64,000 nt of DNA, taken from assembly GCF_020715685.1 (NCBI RefSeq), contig NZ_CP085840.1, positions 2,542,001 to 2,606,000 of the forward strand. Reading direction: 5' to 3'. This DNA comes from Dermatobacter hominis (GTDB lineage: Bacteria; Actinomycetota; Acidimicrobiia; Acidimicrobiales; Microtrichaceae). A program made the translations under genes and the position numbers. The notes under the pieces are model-generated. The model did not search any database. It was given only the letters and a program-made list of their open reading frames with translations, and had not been told where the DNA came from. Positions 1 through 7,730 of this stretch are shown here, piece by piece. Each line of letters opens with the position of its first letter. Positions within the stretch are counted from its first letter, which is position 1.

Positions 1-120
1 CGGTTCGCCCGCGGCGTCGGCCTCGGCCAGCCAGCGGTCGAGCAGCTCGTACGGGTCGACCGGCGCGTCGGCCTCCACCAGCGTGCCCCAGTCGTAGTCC
101 GTTCGGCGCTCGAGTGGCAT
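1..120 (-). CDS. pdxH: Pyridoxamine 5'-phosphate oxidase, N-terminal fragment
   Basis: Only the first 40 codons lie in the window; the gene continues off the left edge. The translation begins MPLERRTDYDWGTL and continues with an acidic stretch, then PYELLDRWLAEADAAGEP. This matches the start of PdxH, the FMN enzyme that oxidises pyridoxamine/pyridoxine phosphate to pyridoxal phosphate: a short arm, then the 'DP..LF.RWL.EA...G.PEP' helix. None of the FMN-binding core is visible, so the call rests on the N-terminal pattern only. The ATG sits 6 nt after a TACGCT -10-like hexamer, suggesting a leaderless transcript. Confidence 0.7.
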   Translation of the reverse strand, partial: MPLERRTDYDWGTLVEADAPVDPYELLDRWLAEADAAGEP

Positions 121-126
121 CGCCCG

Positions 127-132
127 AGCGTA
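127..132 (-). promoter_or_regulatory. Leaderless -10 hexamer for pdxH
   Basis: Read on the minus strand the hexamer is TACGCT, a TANNNT -10 element, followed by 6 nt and the ATG. This spacing puts the transcription start at or next to the start codon. It is one of eleven such arrangements in the window. Confidence 0.5.
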
Positions 133-170
133 GGACCCGACCGTGACGGGCCGGGCACGCGCCGCGACGG

Positions 171-1496
171 TCACGGGGCGGACCCCTCCGTCCCGCCGCC
201 GCTCCAGCGGGCCCACTGCCACCCCGGCACCTTGGGGCCGGACGAGCGCTGGGTCCGGTAGATGCCCTGGTGCGCCGAGAAGACGTAGCTCATGACGCAC
301 GCCACCGCGAAGTACGGTACCGCCCCGGCGCCGAACAGCTCGACGCCCATGATCGTGCACGCCAGCGGCGTGTTGGACGCGCCGGCGAACACGGCGACGA
401 AGCCGAGCGCGGCGAGCAGCTCCGGCGGGACGCCGAGCGGTGCCGCGAGCGTTGCGCCGAGGGTGGCACCGATCACGAAGAGCGGGGTGACCTCGCCGCC
501 GACGAACCCGGAGCCGAGCGTCACGATCGTGAAGAGCAGCTTGAGCGCGAAGGCCCACGTCGGGACGTGGGCCCCGAGGAGGCTCGCCTCGGCCAGGCCC
601 TCCGACAGGCCGTTGTAGAGCCGGTTGCCGACGGCCAGGGTGAGGGCGACCACCATCGCACCGCCGAGGAGCGGTCGGGCGGGCGGCCAGGCCACCCACC
701 GCCCGAACGCCCGCTTCACCCAGTGGTCCCCGATGCTGAACGCGACGCTCGCCAGACCGAACAGCGCGCCGGCGAGGGCGACCTTGAGCAGGAGGCCGAC
801 CGACAGGTCGACCTGGCCGAGGTGGGGGGTCAGCGTGTGGCCGATCCCCAGCCCCTCGACGACCAGGTCACCGGTGACCGAGGCGGTCAGGCACGGGACC
901 AGCGCCTCGTAGCGGAGCCGGCCGACCGACTGGACCTCGAGCGCGAAGACCGCGCCGGCGAGCGGGACGCCGAACACGGCGCCGAAGCCGCCGGCGATCG
1001 CCGTCACGAGCATGATCCGGCGGTCGTCGCGCCCCAGTCGCAGCAGTCGGGACGCGGCGTCGGTGAGGCTGCCGCTCATCTGGATGGCGGTCCCCTCGCG
1101 GCCCGCCGAGCCGCCGAAGAGGTGGGTCGTGATCGTGCCGATCAGGATCATGGGCGCCATGCGGCGCGGCACCCAGTCGGTCGGGTCGTGGATCTCGTCG
1201 AGGATGAGGTTGCCGCCCTCGACCGAGCGGCCGCCGCCGTAGTGGTACGCCAGCCCGATCGCGAGGCCGGCGAGCGGCAGGAACCACAGCAGCCCGCCGT
1301 GCTCGTCGAAGGTCTCGGTGGCCCACCGCAGCGACGCGAGGAACACGGCGGCGGCACCTCCGGCGAGCACGCCGACCAGCAGGCCGAGCGCGACCCACCG
1401 CAGCAGGTCGATCGCGAACGCGGCCTGCGGCCGGAGCGCCTCGACCGGGCGCAGCACGGGCCGACGCGAGGCCGGACGTTCGGGCGGATCGGTCAT
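171..1496 (-). CDS. CLC-family fluoride/proton antiporter (CLC-F type)
   Basis: This is a polytopic CLC-family protein of 441 residues. Visible family motifs are GGSAGREGTAIQM, holding the gating-glutamate position of GREGP, and GGEVTPLFVIGATLG near the C-terminus in place of the chloride-type GxFxP. An NLILDEIHDP segment follows the third helix. The GREGT and GGEVTP variants are those I associate with the fluoride-selective CLC-F branch rather than chloride channels. A fluoride riboswitch directly upstream strongly supports fluoride export. The start chosen is the ATG preceded by GGAGG four bases upstream; a longer frame exists but has no ribosome site. It lies in the inner membrane and would lower cytoplasmic fluoride using the proton gradient. 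Confidence 0.85.
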   Translation of the reverse strand: MTDPPERPASRRPVLRPVEALRPQAAFAIDLLRWVALGLLVGVLAGGAAAVFLASLRWATETFDEHGGLLWFLPLAGLAIGLAYHYGGGRSVEGGNLILDEIHDPTDWVPRRMAPMILIGTITTHLFGGSAGREGTAIQMSGSLTDAASRLLRLGRDDRRIMLVTAIAGGFGAVFGVPLAGAVFALEVQSVGRLRYEALVPCLTASVTGDLVVEGLGIGHTLTPHLGQVDLSVGLLLKVALAGALFGLASVAFSIGDHWVKRAFGRWVAWPPARPLLGGAMVVALTLAVGNRLYNGLSEGLAEASLLGAHVPTWAFALKLLFTIVTLGSGFVGGEVTPLFVIGATLGATLAAPLGVPPELLAALGFVAVFAGASNTPLACTIMGVELFGAGAVPYFAVACVMSYVFSAHQGIYRTQRSSGPKVPGWQWARWSGGGTEGSAP

Positions 1497-1533
1497 GTCA
1501 CCTCCATCGCGTGGTGGTGGCACCCGACCCGGT

Positions 1534-1557
1534 CCCGGGCGGCACCTACCGCCCGGG
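1534..1557 (-). promoter_or_regulatory. Hairpin, candidate riboswitch expression platform
   Basis: A perfect 9-bp stem (CCCGGGCGG with CCGCCCGGG, 6-nt loop) lies between the fluoride aptamer and the antiporter start. No U-tract follows. The transcript sequence CGGTAGG inside this hairpin (1545-1551) is complementary to CCTACCG at the 3' edge of the aptamer (1575-1581), so aptamer closure and hairpin formation could compete. The switching mechanism is inferred. Confidence 0.5.
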
Positions 1558-1575
1558 CGCGCCGAGCGCCCTTCC

Positions 1576-1626
1576 GGTAGGAGCCATCAGCCGGCGGACC
1601 GGCGGTCGAAGGCGAGCTCCATCGCC
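1576..1626 (-). promoter_or_regulatory. Fluoride riboswitch (crcB motif)
   Basis: The minus-strand sequence begins GGCGATGGAGCTCGCC, continues with an ACCGCC segment, and ends GGCTGATGGCTCCTACC. This reproduces the conserved fluoride aptamer layout: GG.GATGG...TC.CC, then A.CCGCC able to pair in the pseudoknot, then the nearly invariant CTGATGGCTCCTAC. It lies about 80 nt ahead of the CLC-F gene, the usual partner of this RNA. Ligand binding should raise expression when fluoride accumulates. Confidence 0.88.
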
Positions 1627-1663
1627 TGTCCCGGCAACCTACCCCGGCCGGGCGGCGACGACC

Positions 1664-2944
1664 TCACCCGATGTGCGTGCGGCCCCGGAAGTACGGGAGG
1701 AGCAGCTCGGGCACCTCGATCGTGCCGTCGGGCCGGCGGTACGTCTCGACGATCGCGGCCCACACGCGGGGCACTGCGAGCGCCGAGCCGTTGAGCGTGT
1801 GGAGGATCTCGGTGCCCTTGCCCTCGGCCGGGCGGTAGCGCAGGTTGGCCCGACGGGCCTGATAGTCGCCGAACCACGACACCGAGCTGACCTCGAGCCA
1901 GCGATCCGCCCCCGGCGCGTAGACCTCGATGTCGAAGGTGCGCTTCGACGAGGCGCCCAGGTCACCCGCGCACAGGTCGAGGATCCGGTACGTCAGGCCG
2001 AGGTCTCGGATCGTGCCCTCGGCCCGGGCGAGGATCTCGGCGTGGAGGTCGGGGGCCTGCTCGGGCGTCGAGTACGCCAGGATCTCGACCTTGTCGAACT
2101 CGTGCACGCGCAGGAGCCCGCGCGTGTCCTTGCCGGCCGAGCCCGCCTCGCGGCGGAAGCAGCTGGTGTGCGCGCAGTAGCGCCGCGGGAGGTCGGCCTC
2201 GTCGACGATCTCGTCGCGGCCGAGCGACGTGAGCGGCACCTCGGCCGTCGGGATCGCCCACAGGTCGTCGCGCTCGATGTGGTACGCCTCGTCCTCGAAC
2301 TTCGGAAGGTGGCCGGTCGAGATCATCGTGTCGGTCCGCACCAGCGTCGGCGGGCGGATCTCCTCGTACAGGTCGACGTTGCGGTCGAGTGCGAGCTGGC
2401 ACAGCGCCCTCACGAGCGTGGCGCCGGCGCCGCGGTACATGACGAACATCGAGCCCGACAGCTTCACCGCCCGCTCGACGTCGAGGATCCCGAGCTCCTC
2501 GCCGATCTCCCAGTGCGGGACGCGCTGGTGCTCGCCGTAGGAGTCGGCATCGAACCGCTCGACGCGGACCACGACGTTGTCGTCCTCACCCGAGCCGTCG
2601 GGGGCGTCCTCCGAGGGCAGGTTCGGGATGCGCAGCAGCTTCTCGCGCAGCTCGGCGGCCAGGTCCTCCGCGCCGGCGTCGAGCGCCTTCTCCTCGGCGC
2701 CGAGGATGCGGCTCTGCTCCTGGAGCTCCTTCGCCTCGTCCTGGCGCTGCTCCCGGAACAGCGTGCCGACCTCGTTCGACAGCGTCCGGATCTCGGCCCG
2801 GAGGCCGTCGCGGCGGACGGTCAGGTTGCGCAGCTCGGCGTCCAGCCCGGCGACCTCGTCGATGGCGGCGGGATCCTCCCCACGACGGGAGAGCCCGGCC
2901 TTGACCGCGTCGGGGTCGTTGCGGATGAGGCGCACGTCGAGCAT
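1664..2944 (-). CDS. serS: Seryl-tRNA synthetase
   Basis: SerS attaches serine to tRNA-Ser in the cytoplasm. The 426-residue length is typical. Residues about 30-105 are a charged helical region matching the antiparallel coiled-coil arm that grips the long variable arm of tRNA-Ser. Class II motif 2 is visible as CFRREAGSAGKDTRGLLRVH near residue 265 and motif 3 near residue 390 as NGSALAVPRVWAAIVETY. The ATG lies 8 nt after a TACCGT hexamer with no Shine-Dalgarno, suggesting leaderless translation. The VOC gene lies upstream on the same strand with a short gap. Confidence 0.97.
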   Translation of the reverse strand: MLDVRLIRNDPDAVKAGLSRRGEDPAAIDEVAGLDAELRNLTVRRDGLRAEIRTLSNEVGTLFREQRQDEAKELQEQSRILGAEEKALDAGAEDLAAELREKLLRIPNLPSEDAPDGSGEDDNVVVRVERFDADSYGEHQRVPHWEIGEELGILDVERAVKLSGSMFVMYRGAGATLVRALCQLALDRNVDLYEEIRPPTLVRTDTMISTGHLPKFEDEAYHIERDDLWAIPTAEVPLTSLGRDEIVDEADLPRRYCAHTSCFRREAGSAGKDTRGLLRVHEFDKVEILAYSTPEQAPDLHAEILARAEGTIRDLGLTYRILDLCAGDLGASSKRTFDIEVYAPGADRWLEVSSVSWFGDYQARRANLRYRPAEGKGTEILHTLNGSALAVPRVWAAIVETYRRPDGTIEVPELLLPYFRGRTHIG

Positions 2945-2952
2945 GGGACGGA

Positions 2953-2958
2953 ACGGTA
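2953..2958 (-). promoter_or_regulatory. Leaderless -10 hexamer for serS
   Basis: The minus-strand hexamer TACCGT is followed by 8 nt and the serS ATG; no purine-rich ribosome site intervenes. Confidence 0.5.
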
Positions 2959-2998
2959 GCGGCGCCCGAGCGGCGCCCCCGAACCCGTTCCCACGGGC

Positions 2999-3475
2999 TC
3001 AGGCCGTGCCGTCGTAGGCCGCCTGCAGCGCCGCGACGTCGAGCTTGACCATGCCGAGCATGGCCCGGACCGCCCGATCGACCGCCTCGGGGTCGCCCTC
3101 CATCATCGCCGCCATGCCCTTCGGCACGACCTGCCACGACAGGCCGAAGCGGTCCTTGAGCCAGCCGCACTGCGACTCCTGGCCGCCCCCGGCCAGCAGC
3201 GCGTCCCAGTAGCGGTCGAGCTCGGCCTGGTCCTCGCACTCGACGAGGAACGACACCGCTTCGTCGAAGGTGAACTGCGGGCCGCCGTTGATGGCGGTGA
3301 ACGGCTGGCCGTCCAGCTCGAAGTCGATGACCATCGTCTCGCCGGTCGGGCCCGGACCCGACTCGGTGTAGGGCGACCTCGAGACCACGCGGGAGTCGGG
3401 GAACACCGACAGGTAGAAGGCGACGGCCTCCTCCGCGTCCATGTCGAACCACAGGTTGGGGACGATGCGGGGCAT
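2999..3475 (-). CDS. VOC-superfamily PhnB-like protein
   Basis: A 158-residue single-domain protein of the glyoxalase/bleomycin-resistance (VOC) fold, PhnB or '3-demethylubiquinone methyltransferase-like' branch. Supporting segments are IVPNLWFDMDAEEAVAFYLS at the start, a central FTAINGGPQFTFDEAVSFLV, then CGWLKDRFGLSWQVVP and a C-terminal helical tail ending in LGMVKLDVAALQAAYDG. That branch rarely has a proven catalytic role, so substrate and function are unknown. The start is supported by a GAGGAGG ribosome site five bases upstream of ATG. It may be cotranscribed with serS downstream. Confidence 0.8.
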   Translation of the reverse strand: MPRIVPNLWFDMDAEEAVAFYLSVFPDSRVVSRSPYTESGPGPTGETMVIDFELDGQPFTAINGGPQFTFDEAVSFLVECEDQAELDRYWDALLAGGGQESQCGWLKDRFGLSWQVVPKGMAAMMEGDPEAVDRAVRAMLGMVKLDVAALQAAYDGTA

Positions 3476-3570
3476 GGGGGCCTCCTCGGGCTCGGGCGCT
3501 CGCTCGGCGCGTCACCCCTCCGACGGTGCGGCAGGCCCGAACTCATCGCTACGTGGTCGTGGCCGCGCGC

Positions 3571-3609
3571 GGCGCCGGCCCGGGGAAGGGGACTCCCCGG
3601 GCCGGCGCC
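3571..3609 (-). terminator. Strong hairpin terminator after the fasciclin gene
   Basis: A perfect 15-bp inverted repeat (3571-3585 with 3595-3609) with a 9-nt loop lies just past the fasciclin stop codon. It is almost entirely G/C and has no U-tract, as is common in very GC-rich actinobacteria. It separates the SigK block from the VOC gene. Confidence 0.65.
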
Positions 3610-3653
3610 CTGCACACATCGATCGGCGGCCGACGTGGCCACTCCCATGGGGA

Positions 3654-4364
3654 TCAGGCCGGGGGCATCAGCACCGAGTCGATGATGTGGACGGTGGCGT
3701 TCGCCGTGGGCACGTCGATGCAGACGCCCGTGGCCTCGCCGTTCACCTTGAGGCTGTCGCCGTCCTTCGTGAAGGTCAGCTCCTTGCCCTCGACCGTGGT
3801 GGCCTTGCCCATCTCCTCGAGCTGCTGGGAGCTGAGCTGCTGCCCGGCGATCACGTGGTAGGTGAGGATGTCGGTCAGCTGCGCGTTGTCGGCCAGCACC
3901 GTGTTCAGCGTGTCGGCCGGGATCTTCTCGAAGGCCGAGTTGGCCGGGGCGAAGATCGTGAAGGGGCCGGCGCCGTTCAGGGTGTCGACGAGGTTCGCCT
4001 TGGTGACGGCCGAGACGAGGGTCGACAGCGCCGGGTTGTTCGACGCCGCGGTGGCGGCCGGGTCCTGGGCCATGCCGCTGAAGCTGCCGGCGCCGTCAGC
4101 GGGCACCGACTCGCATGCCGGGCCCGACGGCTCCATCGCCATCTCCCCGCTGCTGGCGCCGTCGGCCGTCGTCGTCGACGAACCGCTCGACGCCTCGGTC
4201 GTGGTCGTCGTGTCGTCGCCCTTGGAGGACGCATCGTCGTCGCTGCTGCACGCGGCGGCGCCCAGCCCGAGGAGGGCGACGGCGCCGAGCGCGGCGCCGA
4301 CCATCCGTCGCCGGGGGGACCGGCGGCGCGGGGTGGAGGGACTGGCGGTGGTGTTGGAGTGCAT
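3654..4364 (-). CDS. Fasciclin (FAS1) domain lipoprotein
   Basis: A 236-residue exported protein. An arginine-rich N-region and hydrophobic stretch end in LGAAAC, a plausible lipobox, followed by an acidic, threonine/serine-rich linker. Residues about 100-236 form one FAS1 domain: LSTLVSAVTKANLVDTLNG, then TIFAPANSAFEKIP and the C-terminal HIIDSVLMPPA. FAS1 proteins act in adhesion or surface interactions. It lies 54 nt downstream of the molybdopterin oxidoreductase gene, next to sigK. In mycobacteria the FAS1 lipoproteins MPT70/MPT83 are SigK targets, so this is probably the local counterpart. The start has an AAGGAG site eight bases upstream. Confidence 0.92.
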   Translation of the reverse strand: MHSNTTASPSTPRRRSPRRRMVGAALGAVALLGLGAAACSSDDDASSKGDDTTTTTEASSGSSTTTADGASSGEMAMEPSGPACESVPADGAGSFSGMAQDPAATAASNNPALSTLVSAVTKANLVDTLNGAGPFTIFAPANSAFEKIPADTLNTVLADNAQLTDILTYHVIAGQQLSSQQLEEMGKATTVEGKELTFTKDGDSLKVNGEATGVCIDVPTANATVHIIDSVLMPPA

Positions 4365-4418
4365 GAGGTTGCTCCTTGGTCGGGGACGGGTTGATCGGTC
4401 GGACCGCCGTCGTGCTCG

Positions 4419-6074
4419 TCAGTCGACGAGGACGACGATCTGGTGCAGTCCGCTCGAACCGTTCGGCATGGGTTCGGAGCGCTCGGCGGTCTGGATTGCT
4501 CCGGTCCCGTCGATCGCCCGGACGGTCAGCGAGTGCTGGCCCGGCGTGGCCTCCCAGCGGTGGACCCACTGGCGCCACGTGACGTCGTTCAGCTCGGCGG
4601 CCAGCTCGGCGCGCTGCCACGGCCCGTCGTCCACGCGCACCTCGACCGCGCTGATGCCGCGGGTCTGGGCCCACGCCACCCCGGCGACGGCGGTGGTGCC
4701 GGCCGGGATGCGGGCCAGGCCGCGAGGGGTGTCGATGCGGCTCGAGGTCTTGATCGGCGCCTCGGCGTCCCATCCGCGGGGCACCCAGTACTGGTCGAAG
4801 CGGTCGAAGGTGGTGAGCTCGATCTCGGTGAGCCACTTGGTCGCGGAGACGTAGCCGTAGAGGCCCGGCACGATCAGCCGGGCGGGGAAGCCGTGCTCCA
4901 GCGGCAGGGGCTCGCCGTTCATCCCGAACGCGACGAGGGCATCGCGCCCGTCGAGCGCCGAGACGGGGAAGCCGCAGGTGTAGCCGTCGACGGAGCGTCC
5001 GACCACCTGGTCGGCGCCACGTCGCACCCCGGCGTCCTCGAGCAGGTCGTCGAGTCGGACGCCGAGCCACCGAGCGCTGCCGAGCAGGCCCCCGCCGACC
5101 TCGTTGGACACGCACGTCAGCGTGATGTCGGCCTCGACGACGTCGCGCTCGGTGAGCTCGCGGAACGAGAGCTCCAGCGGCCGTCGGACCATGCCGCCCA
5201 CCCGGAGCCGCCAGTCCTCGATCGGGACCTGTGGCACCTGCAGGGCGGTGTCGATCCGGTAGAAGTCGGCGTTGGGGGTGACGAAGGGGGTGACGCCCTC
5301 GACGTCGACCGACACCGCCGCCGGCACCGGCGCGAGCGGCCGCAGCGCGTCGGGCAGCACGACCGCGGCCCGCGACGCCGCGGCGGAGAACCGGGCCCCC
5401 AACCAGCGCCCGGTCGCCGCCGCGGCGACGCCGGCCGCGGCGAGCGACGCGCCGATCACGAGGAACGCCCGACGGGACGGCGCTCCCTCCCCGGCACCGA
5501 CCGGATCGGGCGATCCGTCGTCACCGGTCTCCTGCGCGGTCGTCCCGTCGGGCGATCCGTCCTGCCGGAGCTCGTGCCCACCCGCCCGCGCGCCGGCCCG
5601 GACGAGCACGACGAGCGCGGCGGCCCCGGCCGCCGCGCCGACGAGGCTCGGCAGCACTGCGAGCGGGCTGCGCTCGTCGCGTGCGGTCAGGGCCGAGGCC
5701 GCACCGACCACGCCGAACGCGGAGATGCCCACGACACCGACCCACAGGTGGCCACGGTGGCGAGGCGTGCCGGTGGCGATGGCGCCCACCAGTGCGGCGA
5801 TGACGGCGAGCACCACGGCGATGCCGGCGAGCAGCGCGACCTTGTCGTTCGTGCCGAACCAGTCGATCGCTAGGTCCTTCACCGACGGCGGCACCGCGTC
5901 GACGACCCGGTCGCCGACGTCGATCACCGGCGATCGGAAGCTCGACGAGACCGCGGCCACGAGCTCGGCGACGCCGAGCGCGACCACGGCGGCGACGAGA
6001 CCGGTGACCGCCCCGCGGACCACCTGGGGCCAGGACCGGGTCCGCTCGTCACGGGTGCGCCGTCGATCGGACAT
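4419..6074 (-). CDS. Membrane-anchored sulfite-oxidase-family molybdopterin oxidoreductase
   Basis: A 551-residue protein. The first 230 residues hold four to five hydrophobic segments, the last being RRAFLVIGASLAAAGVAAAA. The C-terminal two thirds are the sulfite oxidase fold: the conserved cysteine that ligates molybdenum sits in LTCVSNEVGGG, followed by FPARLIVPGLYGYVSATKW and a C-terminal Ig-like dimerisation domain (VEVRVDDGPWQRA). The physiological substrate cannot be read from sequence. The start is MSDRRR, exactly 7 nt after a CCGAAC element, rather than the upstream ATG that would begin inside the promoter. It leads an operon with the fasciclin gene. Confidence 0.88.
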   Translation of the reverse strand: MSDRRRTRDERTRSWPQVVRGAVTGLVAAVVALGVAELVAAVSSSFRSPVIDVGDRVVDAVPPSVKDLAIDWFGTNDKVALLAGIAVVLAVIAALVGAIATGTPRHRGHLWVGVVGISAFGVVGAASALTARDERSPLAVLPSLVGAAAGAAALVVLVRAGARAGGHELRQDGSPDGTTAQETGDDGSPDPVGAGEGAPSRRAFLVIGASLAAAGVAAAATGRWLGARFSAAASRAAVVLPDALRPLAPVPAAVSVDVEGVTPFVTPNADFYRIDTALQVPQVPIEDWRLRVGGMVRRPLELSFRELTERDVVEADITLTCVSNEVGGGLLGSARWLGVRLDDLLEDAGVRRGADQVVGRSVDGYTCGFPVSALDGRDALVAFGMNGEPLPLEHGFPARLIVPGLYGYVSATKWLTEIELTTFDRFDQYWVPRGWDAEAPIKTSSRIDTPRGLARIPAGTTAVAGVAWAQTRGISAVEVRVDDGPWQRAELAAELNDVTWRQWVHRWEATPGQHSLTVRAIDGTGAIQTAERSEPMPNGSSGLHQIVVLVD

Positions 6075-6081
6075 GCCGCAT

Positions 6082-6108
6082 GTTCGGAGCGGACCCACGG
6101 TCGGATGG
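6082..6108 (-). promoter_or_regulatory. SigK-type promoter for the oxidoreductase-fasciclin operon
   Basis: On the minus strand CCATCC is followed by 15 nt and CCGAAC, then 7 nt and the ATG. I recall the mycobacterial SigK consensus as CCATCC for -35 and CCGAAT for -10. The -35 is exact and the -10 differs in one base. The distance to ATG implies a leaderless message. Confidence 0.6.
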
Positions 6109-6135
6109 GTCGTTCCGGCGGTCCGTTCCGAGGAG

Positions 6136-6162
6136 CAATCCGGCGTGGGCCCGGCTCCGAAC
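6136..6162 (+). promoter_or_regulatory. SigK-type autoregulatory promoter ahead of sigK
   Basis: On the plus strand CAATCC, 15 nt, CCGAAC has the same spacing and -10 as the divergent promoter on the other strand. An in-frame GTG (6170) lies 7 nt after the -10, again matching the opposite side. This supports autoregulation of sigK. Confidence 0.55.
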
Positions 6163-6232
6163 CCCGGTCGTGCCACATCCACCCGACACGCCGCCGACCG
6201 GAGCCGTGGGGCCCGAGGTCGCGCGTGCGACG

Positions 6233-6946
6233 ATGGGCGGCGTGAACCCGTTCCGCCGGCTCCGCGCGGTCCCCGACGCGGCGCCGACCGACGGGGATCC
6301 GGCGGACTCGCTCATGGCGCGGGTGGCCAAGGGCGACCAGGGCGCCTTCGCCGAGCTCTACGACCTGCTCGCGCCCCGGGTGCACGCGGTCGTGCTGCGC
6401 GTGCTGCGGGACCCGGCGATGGCCGAGGAGGTCACGCAGGAGGTCATGGTCGAGGTGTGGCGCCTGGCGCCCCGCTACGACCGGTCCCGCGGCGGGGTCC
6501 GCACCTGGGCGTCGACGATCTCGCACCGCCGGGCCGTCGACCGCGTGCGGGCCACCCAGTCCAGCCGCGACCGCGACGAGCGCGACGCCGTCCTCGGTTC
6601 GGCGTCGCCGGCGGTGGACGAGGTGGCGGAGGTCGTCGAGGACCGGCTCGAGCGGGAGCGGGTGGCGCTGGCCATGGACTCGCTCACCGACACGCAGCGC
6701 GAGTCGATCGAGCTCGCCTACTGGTCGGGCTACACCTACCGCGAGGTGGCGGCGGTGCTCGACGTGCCCGAGGGCACCGTGAAGACGCGGATACGCGACG
6801 GGCTGATACGGCTGAGGGACCACCTCGGCGTCGGCGAGGAGGCCGACCCCTGGTCGGGCGGGCGAGGCCCGGCCCCGGGAGGGGATCGACGCCCGGGACG
6901 GGGTTCGCAAGGAGCATCAGGACGACGAGATGGACATGGGAGGTGA
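6233..6946 (+). CDS. sigK: ECF RNA polymerase sigma factor SigK
   Basis: An ECF sigma factor with region 2 (GAFAELYDLLAPRVHAVVLR, then EEVTQEVMVEVWRLAPRYD and GVRTWASTISHRRAVDRVR) and region 4 (LTDTQRESIELAYWSGYTYR, then EVAAVLDVPEGTVKTRIRDG). The C-terminal 30 residues are low-complexity and probably dispensable. The gene for an RskA-like anti-sigma follows after 4 nt, the classic SigK/RskA layout. The annotated start is ATG 6233. An in-frame GTG at 6170, placed 7 nt after a SigK-like -10, would add 21 residues and is a serious alternative. Known family role: a membrane signal releases SigK from RskA. Confidence 0.93.
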   Translation: MGGVNPFRRLRAVPDAAPTDGDPADSLMARVAKGDQGAFAELYDLLAPRVHAVVLRVLRDPAMAEEVTQEVMVEVWRLAPRYDRSRGGVRTWASTISHRRAVDRVRATQSSRDRDERDAVLGSASPAVDEVAEVVEDRLERERVALAMDSLTDTQRESIELAYWSGYTYREVAAVLDVPEGTVKTRIRDGLIRLRDHLGVGEEADPWSGGRGPAPGGDRRPGRGSQGASGRRDGHGR

Positions 6947-6950
6947 TGAG

Positions 6951-7676
6951 ATGGACGAGGACACGCACACGCTCGCCGCGGCCTATGCGCTCGACGCGCT
7001 CGACCCCGAGGAGCGGCGCCGGTTCGAGGCGCACTACCCCGACTGCGAGACCTGTCGGGCCGAGGTCGAGGGCTACCGCCGCACCGCCGCACGGCTGGGC
7101 GCGCTCGCCCCGGCACCGCTGCCCGAGGACCTGAGGGCACGCGTGCTCGACGAGGTCGGACGGACGCGCCAGCTCCCGCCGGCCGTCGCACCGCGGCACG
7201 CCGACCCCACGGCACCCCGCCCGGGCGCCCCTCGCTGGGTCCGGCCCGTGCTCGCGGTCGCGGCGGTGGTGGCGGCCCTGGCCCTGGCCGGCGGCCTGTT
7301 CGCCTGGCGCTCCGACGGCGGGGCCCCCGGCCAGACCGAGCTCGCCCAGGTCCTGGGCGCCTCCGACGCCACGACCGTCCGGCTCCAGGGCGCGGCGGGC
7401 ACGCTGCGCGTCGTCTACTCCGAGGACATGGGCAAGGCCATGGTCGTGGGCTCGGACCTGCCGGACCCCGGTGACGGCCGGACCTACCAGCTCTGGTCGG
7501 TCAGCGGCGACACGGTCCGCTCGGCCGGGATCTTCGACCCGTCGGGGAGCGGCTCGGTGGACCAGGCGGTCGAGCTGCCCGACGACGACGTCGACCTGTG
7601 GGGCGTCACGAACGAGCCGGCGGGCGGGTCGCCCGAGGCCACGTCCGACATGGTCTTCCGGAGCGGATCGGCCTGA
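6951..7676 (+). CDS. rskA: Anti-sigma-K factor RskA
   Basis: A 241-residue single-pass membrane protein. The N-terminal cytoplasmic domain begins DEDTHTLAAAYALDALDPEE and holds the zinc-type anti-sigma signature HYPDCETC (H-x3-C-x2-C). A transmembrane helix (VLAVAAVVAALALAGGLFAW) lies near residue 100. The extracytoplasmic RskA domain has GRTYQLWSVSGDTVRSAGIF and ends in SDMVFRSGSA. It should sequester SigK at the membrane until regulated proteolysis. The start at 6951 is preceded by GGGAGG at seven bases; an earlier ATG at 6930 overlaps sigK and lacks such a site. Confidence 0.92.
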   Translation: MDEDTHTLAAAYALDALDPEERRRFEAHYPDCETCRAEVEGYRRTAARLGALAPAPLPEDLRARVLDEVGRTRQLPPAVAPRHADPTAPRPGAPRWVRPVLAVAAVVAALALAGGLFAWRSDGGAPGQTELAQVLGASDATTVRLQGAAGTLRVVYSEDMGKAMVVGSDLPDPGDGRTYQLWSVSGDTVRSAGIFDPSGSGSVDQAVELPDDDVDLWGVTNEPAGGSPEATSDMVFRSGSA

Positions 7677-7730
7677 CGCGTCGCCCGGGCACCGGGCGGC
7701 GCGTCCGCGGGCGTGTGGGAACCTGGGCCG

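Noticed and set aside
6080-6232. SigK start at ATG 6080
   Set aside because: That start lies upstream of the putative sigK promoter and overlaps the divergent promoter; GTG 6170 or ATG 6233 are better.
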